Source: Protea cynaroides
Lineage: Eukaryota; Streptophyta; Magnoliopsida; Proteales; Proteaceae
Direction of reading: 5' to 3'
Assembly (NCBI GenBank): GCA_028583415.1
Contig: CM053269.1
Location: 52,999,007 to 53,063,006, forward strand
Length of the DNA stretch: 64,000 nucleotides
Below are positions 33,735 to 44,379 of the stretch, one piece after another. The translations under genes were made by a program, and so were the position numbers. The notes under the pieces are model-generated. The model did no database searches and had not been told where the DNA came from. It worked only from the letters and a program-made list of their open reading frames with translations. How positions within the stretch are numbered: position 1 is the first letter of the stretch; each line of letters begins with the position of its first letter.

Positions 33735-33906
33735 AGTACGATATTGACCAAAAGGGTATGTGGCGGTTTGCTACGGTCAATATCAAGGTTTATTGTCTCT
33801 GAAGTTTTATCAAGGCAATTAGTACAATATTGACCAAAAGGGTATGTGGCGGTTTGCTACGGTCAATATGAAGGTTTATTGCCTCTGAGGTTTTATCAAG
33901 GCAATT
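33735..33906 (+). repeat. Two-unit tandem repeat, 86 bp
   Basis: Units start AGTACGATATTGACCAAAAG (33735) and AGTACAATATTGACC (33821) and share GGTATGTGGCGGTTTGCTAC and TTTTATCAAGGCAATTAG. They lie upstream of the 3' LTR polypurine tract. Confidence 0.9.
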
Positions 33907-34609
33907 AGATCGAAGGTTATTCGATCACGGACCCACATGAAATAATATTTTCATGTATACATGTCTCTAGGCGATTCATATCATTAAGTAGACTCTTGTA
34001 TGTAGTCGACGGAGGGTAGTACACCGGATATGTTGGAGTATTTTCCTTTGTTGCTTTCGACATTGGTAGGCTTGATGAGTGGATCAAAGTTTGATGACCG
34101 GTTTATTATGTAATAGGATTCCATGGCCACACTTTTCGACGGTGGTTTTGTAATTAATCTAGCCCAAGTGGGAGATTGTTAGATTCCGGTTGTGTGGGCT
34201 TGATCAATTACCTAACCAGTTGTTCAGTGGGAGTTCAATTATTGGTTTGACCGGTTCAGTCCGGTTCCATCCTTGGTTAGAGACTACTAACCCGGTCCAC
34301 CGTGGGAATGGTTGGGTTAGGGGATTGTATTATAAATACAATGATTAGGGTCCCCACCAGTTATTGGTTTTTATCTCTCTGTTGCTCCCATACGCACCGG
34401 AGACAAAGGGGATCCCAACGAGGCTGTAGAAGACCCTAATCGAAGCATTCAAGGCACGGGAAACGGTCGGAAATCAATCTACGACAAATGGTATGTGTTT
34501 TATCATCTCTTTTATTGTCCATTGTATTCTAGTTATCTGTGTGGTGAATTCGTTAGGGTTCATGGGAAAACCCATGGGAATAACCCTAACCTGCATTAAA
34601 ATTATTACA

Positions 34610-36727
34610 ACCTCTGGCCGTCGTCGCCCTTACTGTACACATTTTAACAAACACGAACATTACCGTGACACTTGCTTTGTGATTCATGGATACCCTCTAG
34701 GCTTTGTCCGTCGCCAACCAAAAACAACTCCTTCACCGACTGCATCATCAACGGGTTCGGAGCACTCACAATTCCTCATATTAGTAGTTCATCACCACAT
34801 GCACACATTACTGAAATTCCACCTTCCTATCGATCCACTGATATTTCCCCTGCTCCACCATTACCCCCACTGATTACTACACAATACCAGCAGTTTCTAC
34901 ATTTCCTCAATTCGTCGGCCACTACATCAGCAAATTTTGCAACTACACGGCATTGTCTCTCAGCTACTTTACCCTCATCTACATCATGGATTATAGATTA
35001 TGGCGCCACCGACCATTTTTCCCCTATTTATACTACTCAATTGAACCTTGTTCCATCCTCAACTCATAAACCAGTTGCCCTCCCTCATGATTCCACATAT
35101 CCCATAACACATACCCACGCCCATTCTTTGTCACCTACCATTTGATTACAGGATGTTTTTTCACACCCTCAATTTTTGTTTTAATCTTCTATCAATCAGC
35201 CATTTAACTTCATCTCTTAAATGTTTAATAACATTTTTTTCTTGATTTTTGTGTGTTTTAGGACTTATCAACGAAGAGAGTGATTGGTCAGGGATGGCTC
35301 TGTGATGGATTATATCATTTCATACCCGAAGTTCCTTCCACCAACTTTGGCACTCATCTCCTCCCTTCAGCACTTTCTGTTCTGTCACCTTCTCAACTGT
35401 GGCACTCAAGGTTTGGTCACCCTTCACCTAAGACATTTCATCTGCCTATTCCTGGTATTACTTTCGATCACAATCCTTGTGATTATATGTCCATTAGCAA
35501 AACAAACCCAACTACCATTTCCTTCTAGTACCATTCGAACTAGGCATATATTTCAATTGATTTATTGTGATATATAGGGTCCATTCTTTACCCCTAGTCT
35601 CAATGGTTCTCGATTTTTTCTCTGTATTGTTGATGACTTTTCTAGAGCTATATGGGTTTTTCTCATGAAATTTAAATCTGAAGCATATATTTCTCTTAGT
35701 CAATTTTTTTTTATGATTCAAAATCAATTTTCTCATACTATAAAAAGCATAAGAAGTTCTTAACAGACAATGAATTTGAATCTTTGTCTTCCTTAATGCA
35801 AAATCTGTTTAAGTCCTGTAGAATACTTCATCATTAACTCACCTATGTTTACACTCCACAACAGAATGGGATTGTGGAACGTAAACACCGGCATTTACTT
35901 CAAGTAGCTCATGCACTGCATTTTCAGTCCCATGCACTTTTACAATTTTGGGGAGATTGTACACTAACAGAATGTTAATTCATTAATCGACTTCCCAATC
36001 TTTTTTGGCTCGTTTATCTACATGTATTTTTATTGGTTATCTCACAAATCAACATGGTTACAAGGCTTATGACATTGTCACTAATTCTGTTTTTACTAGC
36101 AGAGACGTTTTGTTCCACGAAAATATTTTTCCATATCATAATTCCATGATTGTTCCTGTTATAAATGATACTCAAACTGATACTGTTATTCCTGATCCTA
36201 TACTTCATTCTGATATTGTAATTCATGAGCCCAATCCGACCCAAATCAGCACTTCAACTCATTCCAATTCTGCCCAGCCCAACACCCCATTCTAATTCTA
36301 TCCAACCCAATCCAATAGCTTCAACCGACTCCAACAATGTACCCGGTACTGCTCCATCCAATCATATAATTTCTTCTTCACAGAATGCATTAGTTCTTAG
36401 ACGTTCCACTCGCACTCGACTGCCCTCTACTATCTTTCGGGATACATATGCAACTCCATCATTCAACAATCCCTCACCACCACTCACTTCAGTACTGGTA
36501 ATTCTTATCCCATACAATCTCAGATATCTTTATTTACTGAAACATATCCATCTTGTATTGCTTTATTCACCGGCTTATATACCCAAATTGAACCCAAGAC
36601 CTACACACAGGCCCACAAAAGCCCATTGTGGCAACAAGCCACGAATGATGAACTGCTAGCCCTAGCTGAGAACAACATATGGACTGTAGAACCTTTACCT
36701 GGGGTGAAAACAACTATCCATGGCACA
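34610..36727 (+). pseudogene. Ty1/Copia Pol remnant, 3' part of the split element
   Basis: It repeats the end of the 24471-25654 fragment, then continues. It has a pre-integrase HSRFGHPSP near 35405, integrase text (LNGSRFFLCIVDDFSRAIWV near 35600; TPQQNGIVERKHRHLLQ near 35855), the capsid-like linker GYLTNQHGYKAYD, and the start of reverse transcriptase (NDELLALAENNIWTVE near 36645). It stops at about 36727 against a minus-strand LTR-element leader. Many stops and frameshifts show it is dead. Confidence 0.88.
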
Positions 36728-37491
36728 CATTTAACCCGCACGTGTACCCAGTCAACCCACCCCAGTCGACTCTCCGTTCCGACTCGTTAGGGTTTCCGAG
36801 TGGCGGCGGCCGACAAACCCTTCTTTTTTTTTTCTTTGGCGAGTGGATCTCACTCGCTTCTGTCGGCGGCACGTCAGAGCGCGTCCGGCTTCAGACGGCC
36901 ACGAAATTGATTTCACTGTGACCATCTCGACGAGAGTTTTAATTTGATATGTTATTTTATTTGATATGTTATTTTTATCCTTTCACCCGTCGAAAAAAAT
37001 CTCTTTTGGTAAGAACATGATTTGGCCATATTCGTTCGAATGAGTTGAAAAAATATTCAATTCTTATAATCAAAATCATAGGTATAAATGTATATTATAT
37101 TCTACTATTGATTCTAGGTCTGTAGGTCTAGCTCTGATACCAACTGTTAGAATTTTAATAGTCTACAGATCTCATAGAACACAATGGTAGAAGAAAACTA
37201 AAATTAATCACATACTTGTAATGTAATTTGATCTCCCTTAAAGTCTTGGAACTTTGAACGTAATCCCTCAACCACGGTCTTCCACAGCCTTCAGAGGATT
37301 ATTTCATTAACTATAGTTGTGGAGACCCTAATCAGTTTTTATAGAAAAATACGATCATAACCCTTAATTCTTTCTCATAATAAGAATTAAGGATATCAAT
37401 CTCAAATTAGTTTCGAATTAATCAAATTAATTTATATCGTATCAATCAAACTCCCACTAATCAATTAATTCAATAATTAATGAAACCTACA
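36728..37491 (-). mobile_element. LTR-retrotransposon 5' LTR and leader, minus strand
   Basis: On the minus strand the LTR (about 37491-37145, ending CTAACA) is followed after GT by TGGTATCAGAGC, the initiator-Met primer site (37132-37143). A GC-rich leader comes next. The leader is cut at 36727 by the Copia fragment. A second element with the same layout is at 44836-46118. The outer LTR boundary is approximate. Confidence 0.6.
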
Positions 37492-38740
37492 AAACTAATA
37501 CTTTAATGTTAAAGAACGTGGGAGGCTTCAAACCCATTTAACATTTCTCCTGATGAGTGTCCAATGGTTCTATCTTGATGTGTCGCCCATCGAAAGTCCA
37601 CCATTGGAACAAGTGCAGTATTGAAAGTCATTGGAAGAAGTGTCATTTGGTATCATTACTGGAGGTCCCACTCTTTAATCTTTAAGACTGAGGAAGACTT
37701 CAACGTTCAAACCCATTTCAAATTTCTCTTGATGAGTGTGCAATGGTTCTGTCTTGATGTGTAATCATAAAGAGACAAATCCTATTATAATTACCTCAAA
37801 TTTCAAAATCATATTTTAGATACCTAACGTTTCGAACAAGTTAGTACGAGAATAGTTTACCAGCATATATGTATTTTAATTCTCATAAAATTTCATTATT
37901 TTATATTTATTGGATCTCATATTATAAAAATTGGTTTTAAAATCTCATAATATATGTACATACAAATGGTCGAAACTCAGTTACAATTTGAGATGCCTTC
38001 TATTTACATATTTTCAATTTTAACACTATTTGAGCGGAATAGATGGGGAATCTTTTTCTGGTTTCTTCTCTTCCCATCCTCCCAGCACAACAAACATAAG
38101 AGGAAAATATAAAAATATAGAGAAAATGAAGCAACAGAGAAACCAAGACATGAAGCACTAGGAGGGCATTGCTGAAATCTTCATGAATCTTATCCACGGA
38201 GACTCTCTTTGAATTCGGGTGCGTTATCAGAGATTATATATTTTCGATTCCATAATTTCATTAAGATTCTTTTGAACCACCGATAGATTGCTGTGCATTC
38301 TTTCTCTCTTCTCACTCTCACTCTCACCTACCAAATGGTGATCGAGCTAGAAATGAAAGTTCAGAGTATTTTGAATGGTTTCTTAGAGTGGAGAAGTCAC
38401 TAGGAAAGCAGAGAGAGGTGTAAGGTTTGGGGATTTTGAATGTAAAATGAGGTCATGGTAGAGTTAATGTAGGATTAATGTTGGAATTCTAAAAACGTTA
38501 GATATGTCTGATGTAATTTATCAAAAACGAAAATAAAAAAAATACGTAAAAAATAGAGAATATTTTATACTGAAAGAGATGGGTAACAACACCTCTTTTA
38601 AATTATTGTCAATGGACAAGTGTAGCATTAAGATGCGGTGCTCAATCCTTGGTTTTTTATATGATTGTCTTTGCCTGTTTGTTGTGTATATATTATTACA
38701 CCACCTTCCCCCCCCCTCTCTCTCTCTCTCTCAATTGCTA
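37492..38740. other. Upstream region of gene C
   Basis: No gene seen. The segment resembles the upstream DNA of gene B and of the remnant at 44380-46880 (CCACCATTGGA, TTCTCTTGATGAGTG, CCTCCCAGCACAACAAACATAAGA). It marks the left part of the duplicated unit. Confidence 0.55.
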
Positions 38741-38806
38741 GTGTATGCTATAAAAGTTGGGAATCATCTGTGGTTTCTGATTTGGTCTTAAAAAAACACA
38801 GGTGCG

Positions 38807-40718
38807 ATGAAGAAAATAGCTCTGGTTTTGTTGATTGGGATGCTGGGATGGGCTTTTCAGGCCATCAAATTCCGACCACCACCACCCAGGACCTGTGGTT
38901 CTCCAGGTGGACCACCCATTACAGCTCCCAGAATCAAGCTCAGTGATGGAAGGTACTTGGCCTATAAAGAGCATGGCGTCCCAAGAGAAAAGGCTCTGTA
39001 TAAGATCATCTTCATTCATGGCTTCGACTGCTGTAGACATGATATGATTCCCTTCTCTCCGGTATGAGTTTATCAATTCTTCTTCTTCTTCCTTCTTTAT
39101 TTTTCACGTCATGAGCAGTAAAGTTAGTAGAAACATAATTGATAGATACAATTTGTATTGTATATGTTAAAAGGAATTTGCAGAAGAAATGGGCATATAT
39201 CTGTTGTCCTTTGACAGAGCTGGTTATGGTGAGAGTGACCCGAATCCAAAACGCAGAGTGAAGAGCATAGCTTTGGATGTAGAGGAGCTTGCTGATAATC
39301 TGGGATTAGGCCCCAAATTCTATGTAATTGGATTTTCTATGGGTGGCCAAGCGATTTGGGCCTGCCTCGAGTACATTCCTCATCGGTAAATTACTATGAC
39401 TCATGTTTCAGGTTTTTACTTTTGTAAGTCTTTAAAATATAGTGATATTTAAGGAGGGATAAATGAAGTTAGTCTTTTTTTTTATTACCTGTTAAAAATA
39501 AATATTGAAATTTTATTTTACATGATTTTTTTTTAAATATTATAAATAAAATTTTACTTCAAAACCAACAAAACCCAATAGTGACTAATATAGCCAGAGG
39601 ATTCCATACCATTCTACCAAATGGATGGTATAGACTCTAGATTGGCCACAAAAAAAATCTCATTTTAAAGTCAACAATGATGGGTTGTTTGTAGACAGGT
39701 TTATTTTTTTATGTACAATTTTCATTTTTGATTCCATTTGTTTTTATCTAAAATAATAGAAATGTTTAATATTTTCTTGTAAAATATCATTTGAAAAAAT
39801 TATATAAAATATTAGAAAATTTTACAATAAAATGAATTATAAGTGGCAGCATTTTTCTCTACAATTATGCATTTCATAACGTTGATAAATGATTTCTCTC
39901 TCAAAGTTATGAAGATTTGGAAGAATAATGGGCAGGTTAGCAGGAGCGGGACTGATAGCTCCAGTTGTCAACTATTGGTGGCCTGGATTTCCTGCCAATT
40001 TGTCAAGGGCGGTTTATAAGCAACAGTTCTTACAGGACCAATGGGCGCTCAGGGTGGCTCATTACACACCATCGCTCACCTACTGGTGGAACACTCAAAA
40101 ATGGTTCCCTACTTCAAGCGTTGCATCACACACCCCTGACTTTTCTGACCAGGATAAACAGCTCCTCCCACACATCTTTCCCAAGCAACATGCGGTATTA
40201 ATTTTTTTATTTTAATGTGTTTGTATAAATCTTCCTTTCGTTTATGACCATGGTTTTTGGTACCCATATTGTATCCCTTGTGATCAATATGGATATTTGT
40301 CTGATACAGTATCGTTTGACTAAATCGGATCGATATCTATCAATAGTGATTGTTATTGATATTGATACTGATATCAATACTTGTTCTGATATTGTGAATT
40401 AAATCTATGTTTCAGACACAGATTAGCCAACAAGGTGAATATGAATCTCTGCATCGTGACTTGATGATTGGGTTTGGGAATTGGGACTTCGACCCCATGG
40501 ATCTTGAGAACCCATTTCCAAACAAAGAAGGCTCAGTACACTTGTGGCATGGGGATGATGATAGGCTTGTCCCTGTTACCTTGCAGCGATACATTGTTGA
40601 GAAGCTTCCATGGATTCACTACCATGAGCTAAGTGGTTCAGGCCATATGTTCCCACACATGAAGGATATGACGGATGGTATCATCAGAACACTTTGCTTG
40701 GAGAGAAGTAAACAGTAA
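38807..40718 (+). CDS. Alpha/beta-hydrolase fold protein, copy C
   Basis: Exons are 38807-39061, 39174-39385, 39936-40194 and 40416-40718, all GT-AG, giving 342 residues without interruption. The N-terminal anchor matches copy B. The motifs are HGFDCC, FDRAGYGESDPNPKR, the elbow GFSMG (Ser140), Asp291 in GDDDRLVPV and His319 in GSGH. Introns are 112, 550 and 221 nt. Sequence, intron content and C-terminus (ERSKQ) are close to B, so the two arose from a recent duplication. Upstream lie a CT tract and TATAAAAG. It is likely a membrane-anchored serine hydrolase of unknown substrate; nothing suggests loss of function. Confidence 0.92.
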
Positions 40719-41058
40719 CCTCCCTTTCTTTGAAGTTAGAAGATGGTCACTACTGTCTATGATTGTTTGTGCTGTAAACAATTATCAATGAGTAAACAAT
40801 TACAGTCACATTCCCCAAGTAGCCTCCTTATTTTTATTATTTCAATGCCTTAGAATTTATTTCAACTCCCAATTCAAAGCATCGCCAAGATCTGTGCGTG
40901 ACAGGTGGATGGTGAACCTCAAGTTATGCAGCAGAGCGCACGCGACAACCACATGGCACACGGCTGGTGTTGCGTGGCACTTGTTGTCCCACATGGCTTG
41001 TGGCTGTCTGGCCACGTGGCCTTCATGGCTGCATGATTGCATGACCGCATGGTCAGGC

Positions 41059-41663
41059 AAGGGGCAACAGGCCGGCGGGCCGGCGGTCCGGCGAATCGGG
41101 TCGGGTAAAGCCCAGCCAAAACATGTCCATTAAGAGTTCGGGCTCGGGTGGGCTGCGCGGACACAATAACTAACGAGCTGATCCGGGTCGGTTGTTATCG
41201 GGCTGGGTTTATTGAGGTGATTTCGGGTTGGTTCGGTCGACGGACTATCGAGCCTCTTTATATGTAAACTATATAGCCATTTTATTATTTCTATCTATAA
41301 AATTAGCATTATTCCTTCCATATGTATGTAATAATAAACGAACAATTAACATAATCTTTTCAACTATAGATTCACATAATCTTCTAGATCATGAAGTGAA
41401 CTCTAATAGATAACACAATCTATTAAAATTTAAAACCATTAAAATTAAGATTGGGCCCGAACGGACCTATCGGTGTTCGGGTTGGATTTTATCGATTGGG
41501 CTAATTCGGGCTCTTAACGGACCGGTCCGGTTTGGTTTCGGTTTGGGGAAACGGTCGGGCTTACAAGTCGACCAAAACAGCCATTAGGCCCCGGGCTGGG
41601 TTCGGATTATATCGGGTTGGCTCGGTCCATGCTACCGGGCCAGACCCAGTTTTGACACCCTTA
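41059..41663. mobile_element. GC-rich non-autonomous element in the flank of gene C
   Basis: The ends AAGGGGCAAC and TTTGACACCCTTA are like those of 52433-53079, and the interior is rich in CGGGTCGG/CGGGCTGG. Flanks GGTCAGGC and GTCATGGC look like a damaged 8-bp target duplication. Block A (14340-14380) reads through this point without it. Confidence 0.55.
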
Positions 41664-42338
41664 GTCATGGCCATATGGTCTAGCTACCACAGTGCAGCAT
41701 ATTGCTGCCACATCACTATATGTAATGGCCGCAGGCCCGCTGCATCATATGTAGTAATCACTGTTGAATCCCACATCTGCGCTTTCTCTCTCCTCATTGT
41801 CTCTCATCCGTCTCTCCTTTTATATCTCCATTATGCTAACCACCCCACATAACATTATAATACACATCAACAATAAGTGAAACTCACACTGCGATATCAT
41901 CAGTTGAAGGAGTTTGAATCATCTGTATATACATATATTTTTTAAGGAATTCTATCATCATTGATATAATGTGAAATCCATTTTTAAAGTATGGGATCCA
42001 CTGAATATAAACGATGATAAGATCTCAAAAGGATACAAATACATATAGGTAAACTATTTTCCAAAAACACTCATATTCTCACTCATTTTCTCTATCATCT
42101 TTTTTTTTCCTTTTTCTATTATTTTATCATCACCATATCACTAACATGGGACTCATACTTCAATGTCATTAGTGCGACCCACATTCTGTCCTCATTTTGT
42201 CTTTATTTTGCCATTGTAAGAGTGTCAATCGATTCAGTTTCACATACACAACACACTAAGAGCACTTCATTGCACACATTTTATTACTTGTAAGAGTGTC
42301 AATTGATTTTTCAGTGTTTTACATACACAATACACTAA

Positions 42339-43037
42339 GGCTGTGTTTGGTATCAATTTTGTTTTTGATTTTTGTTATTTTTTCAAAAAGTATTTTTGAA
42401 AACTATTTTTTATCAAAAATAAAAAGTCGTTTGGTAAATAAAATTAAAAATAGATTGCGGAATAAGAAATAGATTTGGTATACAATGTCTAAAAATAATT
42501 TTTAATAGATTTGGAGCTCAAAGCTTAAAGGAGACACGTCGATTTTGTTCAAGGCAAATGGGTCAACGGAAACGATTGATCTGTCGAGGAACCAGTTCAT
42601 GTTTAATCTATCGATGGTGGAGATTGCCAGCAACTTGCAGTACTTGGACATTTCGCACAACAAGATTTATGCGAGCATACCTGAGGCGATAACTGGATTG
42701 AACTTGCAGTTCTTTTGCATAACAAGTTTTTTTTTTTTTTTTTTTTTTTTGGGTAAAGGTTGAGGTCTTGGTTTGACTAATAAGAATGAGGAAATGAATA
42801 TAAAATTGTTTTACATTTTTACCCCTTATTTTCCAACCTAAAATGCATGTGCAACTTCGCAAAAACAAGAAAAGTTGATTTTTGGTTAAAAATCAAAAAG
42901 AGATCTCAACCTCTTTTTGATTTTTGGCCTCTTTTTGTTTTTTCTTTTCATAAATAGTAGTCAAAAATCATACTAAACACTTATAAAAATAAAAATATGT
43001 CAGAAAAATAAAAACAAAACTGATACCAAACACAGCC
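42339..43037. mobile_element. Tourist-like (PIF/Harbinger-type) MITE carrying a gene fragment
   Basis: The ends GGCTGTGTTTGGTATCA and TGATACCAAACACAGCC are inverted repeats that extend into AT-rich arms. TAA flanks both sides, a 3-bp target duplication typical of PIF/Harbinger. The surrounding sequence (CACTAA...GAGCACTTCATTGC) is continuous in blocks A and B, giving an empty site. Inside, 42515-42715 encodes leucine-rich-repeat text. A poly-T run of about 24 follows it. Confidence 0.82.
42515..42715 (+). pseudogene. Captured leucine-rich-repeat gene fragment
   Basis: 67 codons remain open. They read ANGSTETIDLSRNQF, then ASNLQYLDISHNKIYASIPE and AITGLNLQFF. The spacing LxxLDxSxNKIxxSIPxxI is that of plant extracellular LRR proteins, most like the C-terminal repeats of small DRT100-type LRR proteins. 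There is no start, signal peptide or kinase. Base composition is more balanced than in the AT-rich arms around it. Whether it is transcribed is unknown. Confidence 0.78.
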
Positions 43038-43776
43038 TAAGAGCACTTCATTGCAGCAATGGAGGCAGTTTACATAAAAGTAAAAAAAATTAAAAAATTA
43101 AAAAATCCAATAGCTCATCTCCATTGTCTGCTATTAAAATTTTAATGTTTAATTAGATTCAAAATATTAATTTATTATTTTATAAATGATTGCTGAAGAG
43201 ATTAGGTATATAAATGATTAATAGCTGTGGCTATTGATGATACGTCCAAATGGATCAATAAATATGATGGTTGGCTGTTGTTTTCTGTTGTCATTTTGTG
43301 TTCTATTAGATTCATAATATTAATTTATTATTTTACAAGTGGTTGTTGAAGAGATTTGCCTCTTTTTAATTGGCATAACATATAAATGACCAATAGATGT
43401 GACTATTGGTGATAAATTGAAAATAGTCAATGAACTTATCTATTGGGAGACATAATTTTTTAGCAATACTCTTTGGTGACAACCATTGGCGATGTATATT
43501 TTCTTCTCCTATATATCAAGAAAAAGTTTAGTCATTTAAATATAAGACCACAATAAAAACAAGGTTTAACCCTTTAAACGTAAGACAACAATAAAAACAA
43601 CAATGTTATTCTCAATACTATTGTATTGATTTTACCTATTGAACATAGCTTTATGAATCTTTAAGTAAATCATGAGGGTAGGTGCAATACTTTCTGGTTT
43701 TTTAAGGATATTTTATCTTGAAAATTGATTTGCAAAGAATCCAGTTTGCACCATAGGGGAGGACTATGATTTTAAA

Positions 43777-44237
43777 TGTTGAGGATTGTTCCACACTAGA
43801 GATGTTGAGAATTGTCCCACATTGTTTAGAGATTGAAATCTTGGGTTTCTTATATATGTGAGAGTCACTCCACTTACTAGTTTGAACTTTTAAACTGAAA
43901 ACTCAACATGATATCAGAACTCCAGATTCCCTCTCATATAGTATCATATGAAAAGAATTTGATCACCCAAAAAGAGAGATGACCACCCTAAAAAAAAGAG
44001 GGACACGTACATTAACCCTAGAGGAGCAGGTCACCTTAAAAATATATAGGGATAGTCTGGTACCTGTTCCTAATGCCACATATATTGGGTCTACCTGTGA
44101 GGGGAGTGCAGAGGTTTTTTTTCACATTAGAGATGTTGAAAATAATCCCCCATTGCTCAGAGATTGGAATTTTGGATGTCTTGTATATGTGAGAGTCCAT
44201 CCACTTGTTTGAATTTTTGAACTGAAAACTTCAACAT
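43777..44237 (+). mobile_element. TRIM element, family 2 (copy in block C)
   Basis: LTRs are 43777-43908 and 44107-44237, about 132 bp each. ATGATATCAGAAC follows the first and GTGAGGGGAG precedes the second. The flanks are TTAAA and TTAAG. It is orthologous in position to 15778-16230 and 23015-23427. Confidence 0.8.
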
Positions 44238-44379
44238 TAAGGAAAGTAGTTTCGACTATGACTAACCCTACCATTCGTTTACCGCATGTGGGACATTAAT
44301 GTTATAGTGATTTTGATATCTACTTTGGTGAGTTTATGGATACATACATGGAGTATTTGAGTAAGTTATGAAACGATTG

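Larger units (their letters stand above)
28182..34609 (+). mobile_element. Ty1/Copia retrotransposon with 433-bp LTRs, decayed
   Basis: The 5' LTR is 28182-28579 (its first 30-odd bp are in the gap) and the 3' LTR is 34177-34609. Both have a TATTATAAATACAATG box and end ATTATTACA. The primer site TGGTATCGAGCC follows the 5' LTR at 28582. GTGGGAGAT precedes the 3' LTR. After the 3' LTR comes ACCTC, matching the unbroken target GACACCTCTGG in the other Copia copy at 25230-25240. The internal region is too mutated for long frames. Confidence 0.85.
41665..44367. repeat. Duplicated downstream block, copy C
   Basis: Homologous to 14340-16980 and 21955-24190, but interrupted by the 699-bp element at 42339-43037. 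It ends early at GAGTATTTGAGTAAGTTATG. No host gene was recognised in it. Confidence 0.7.
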
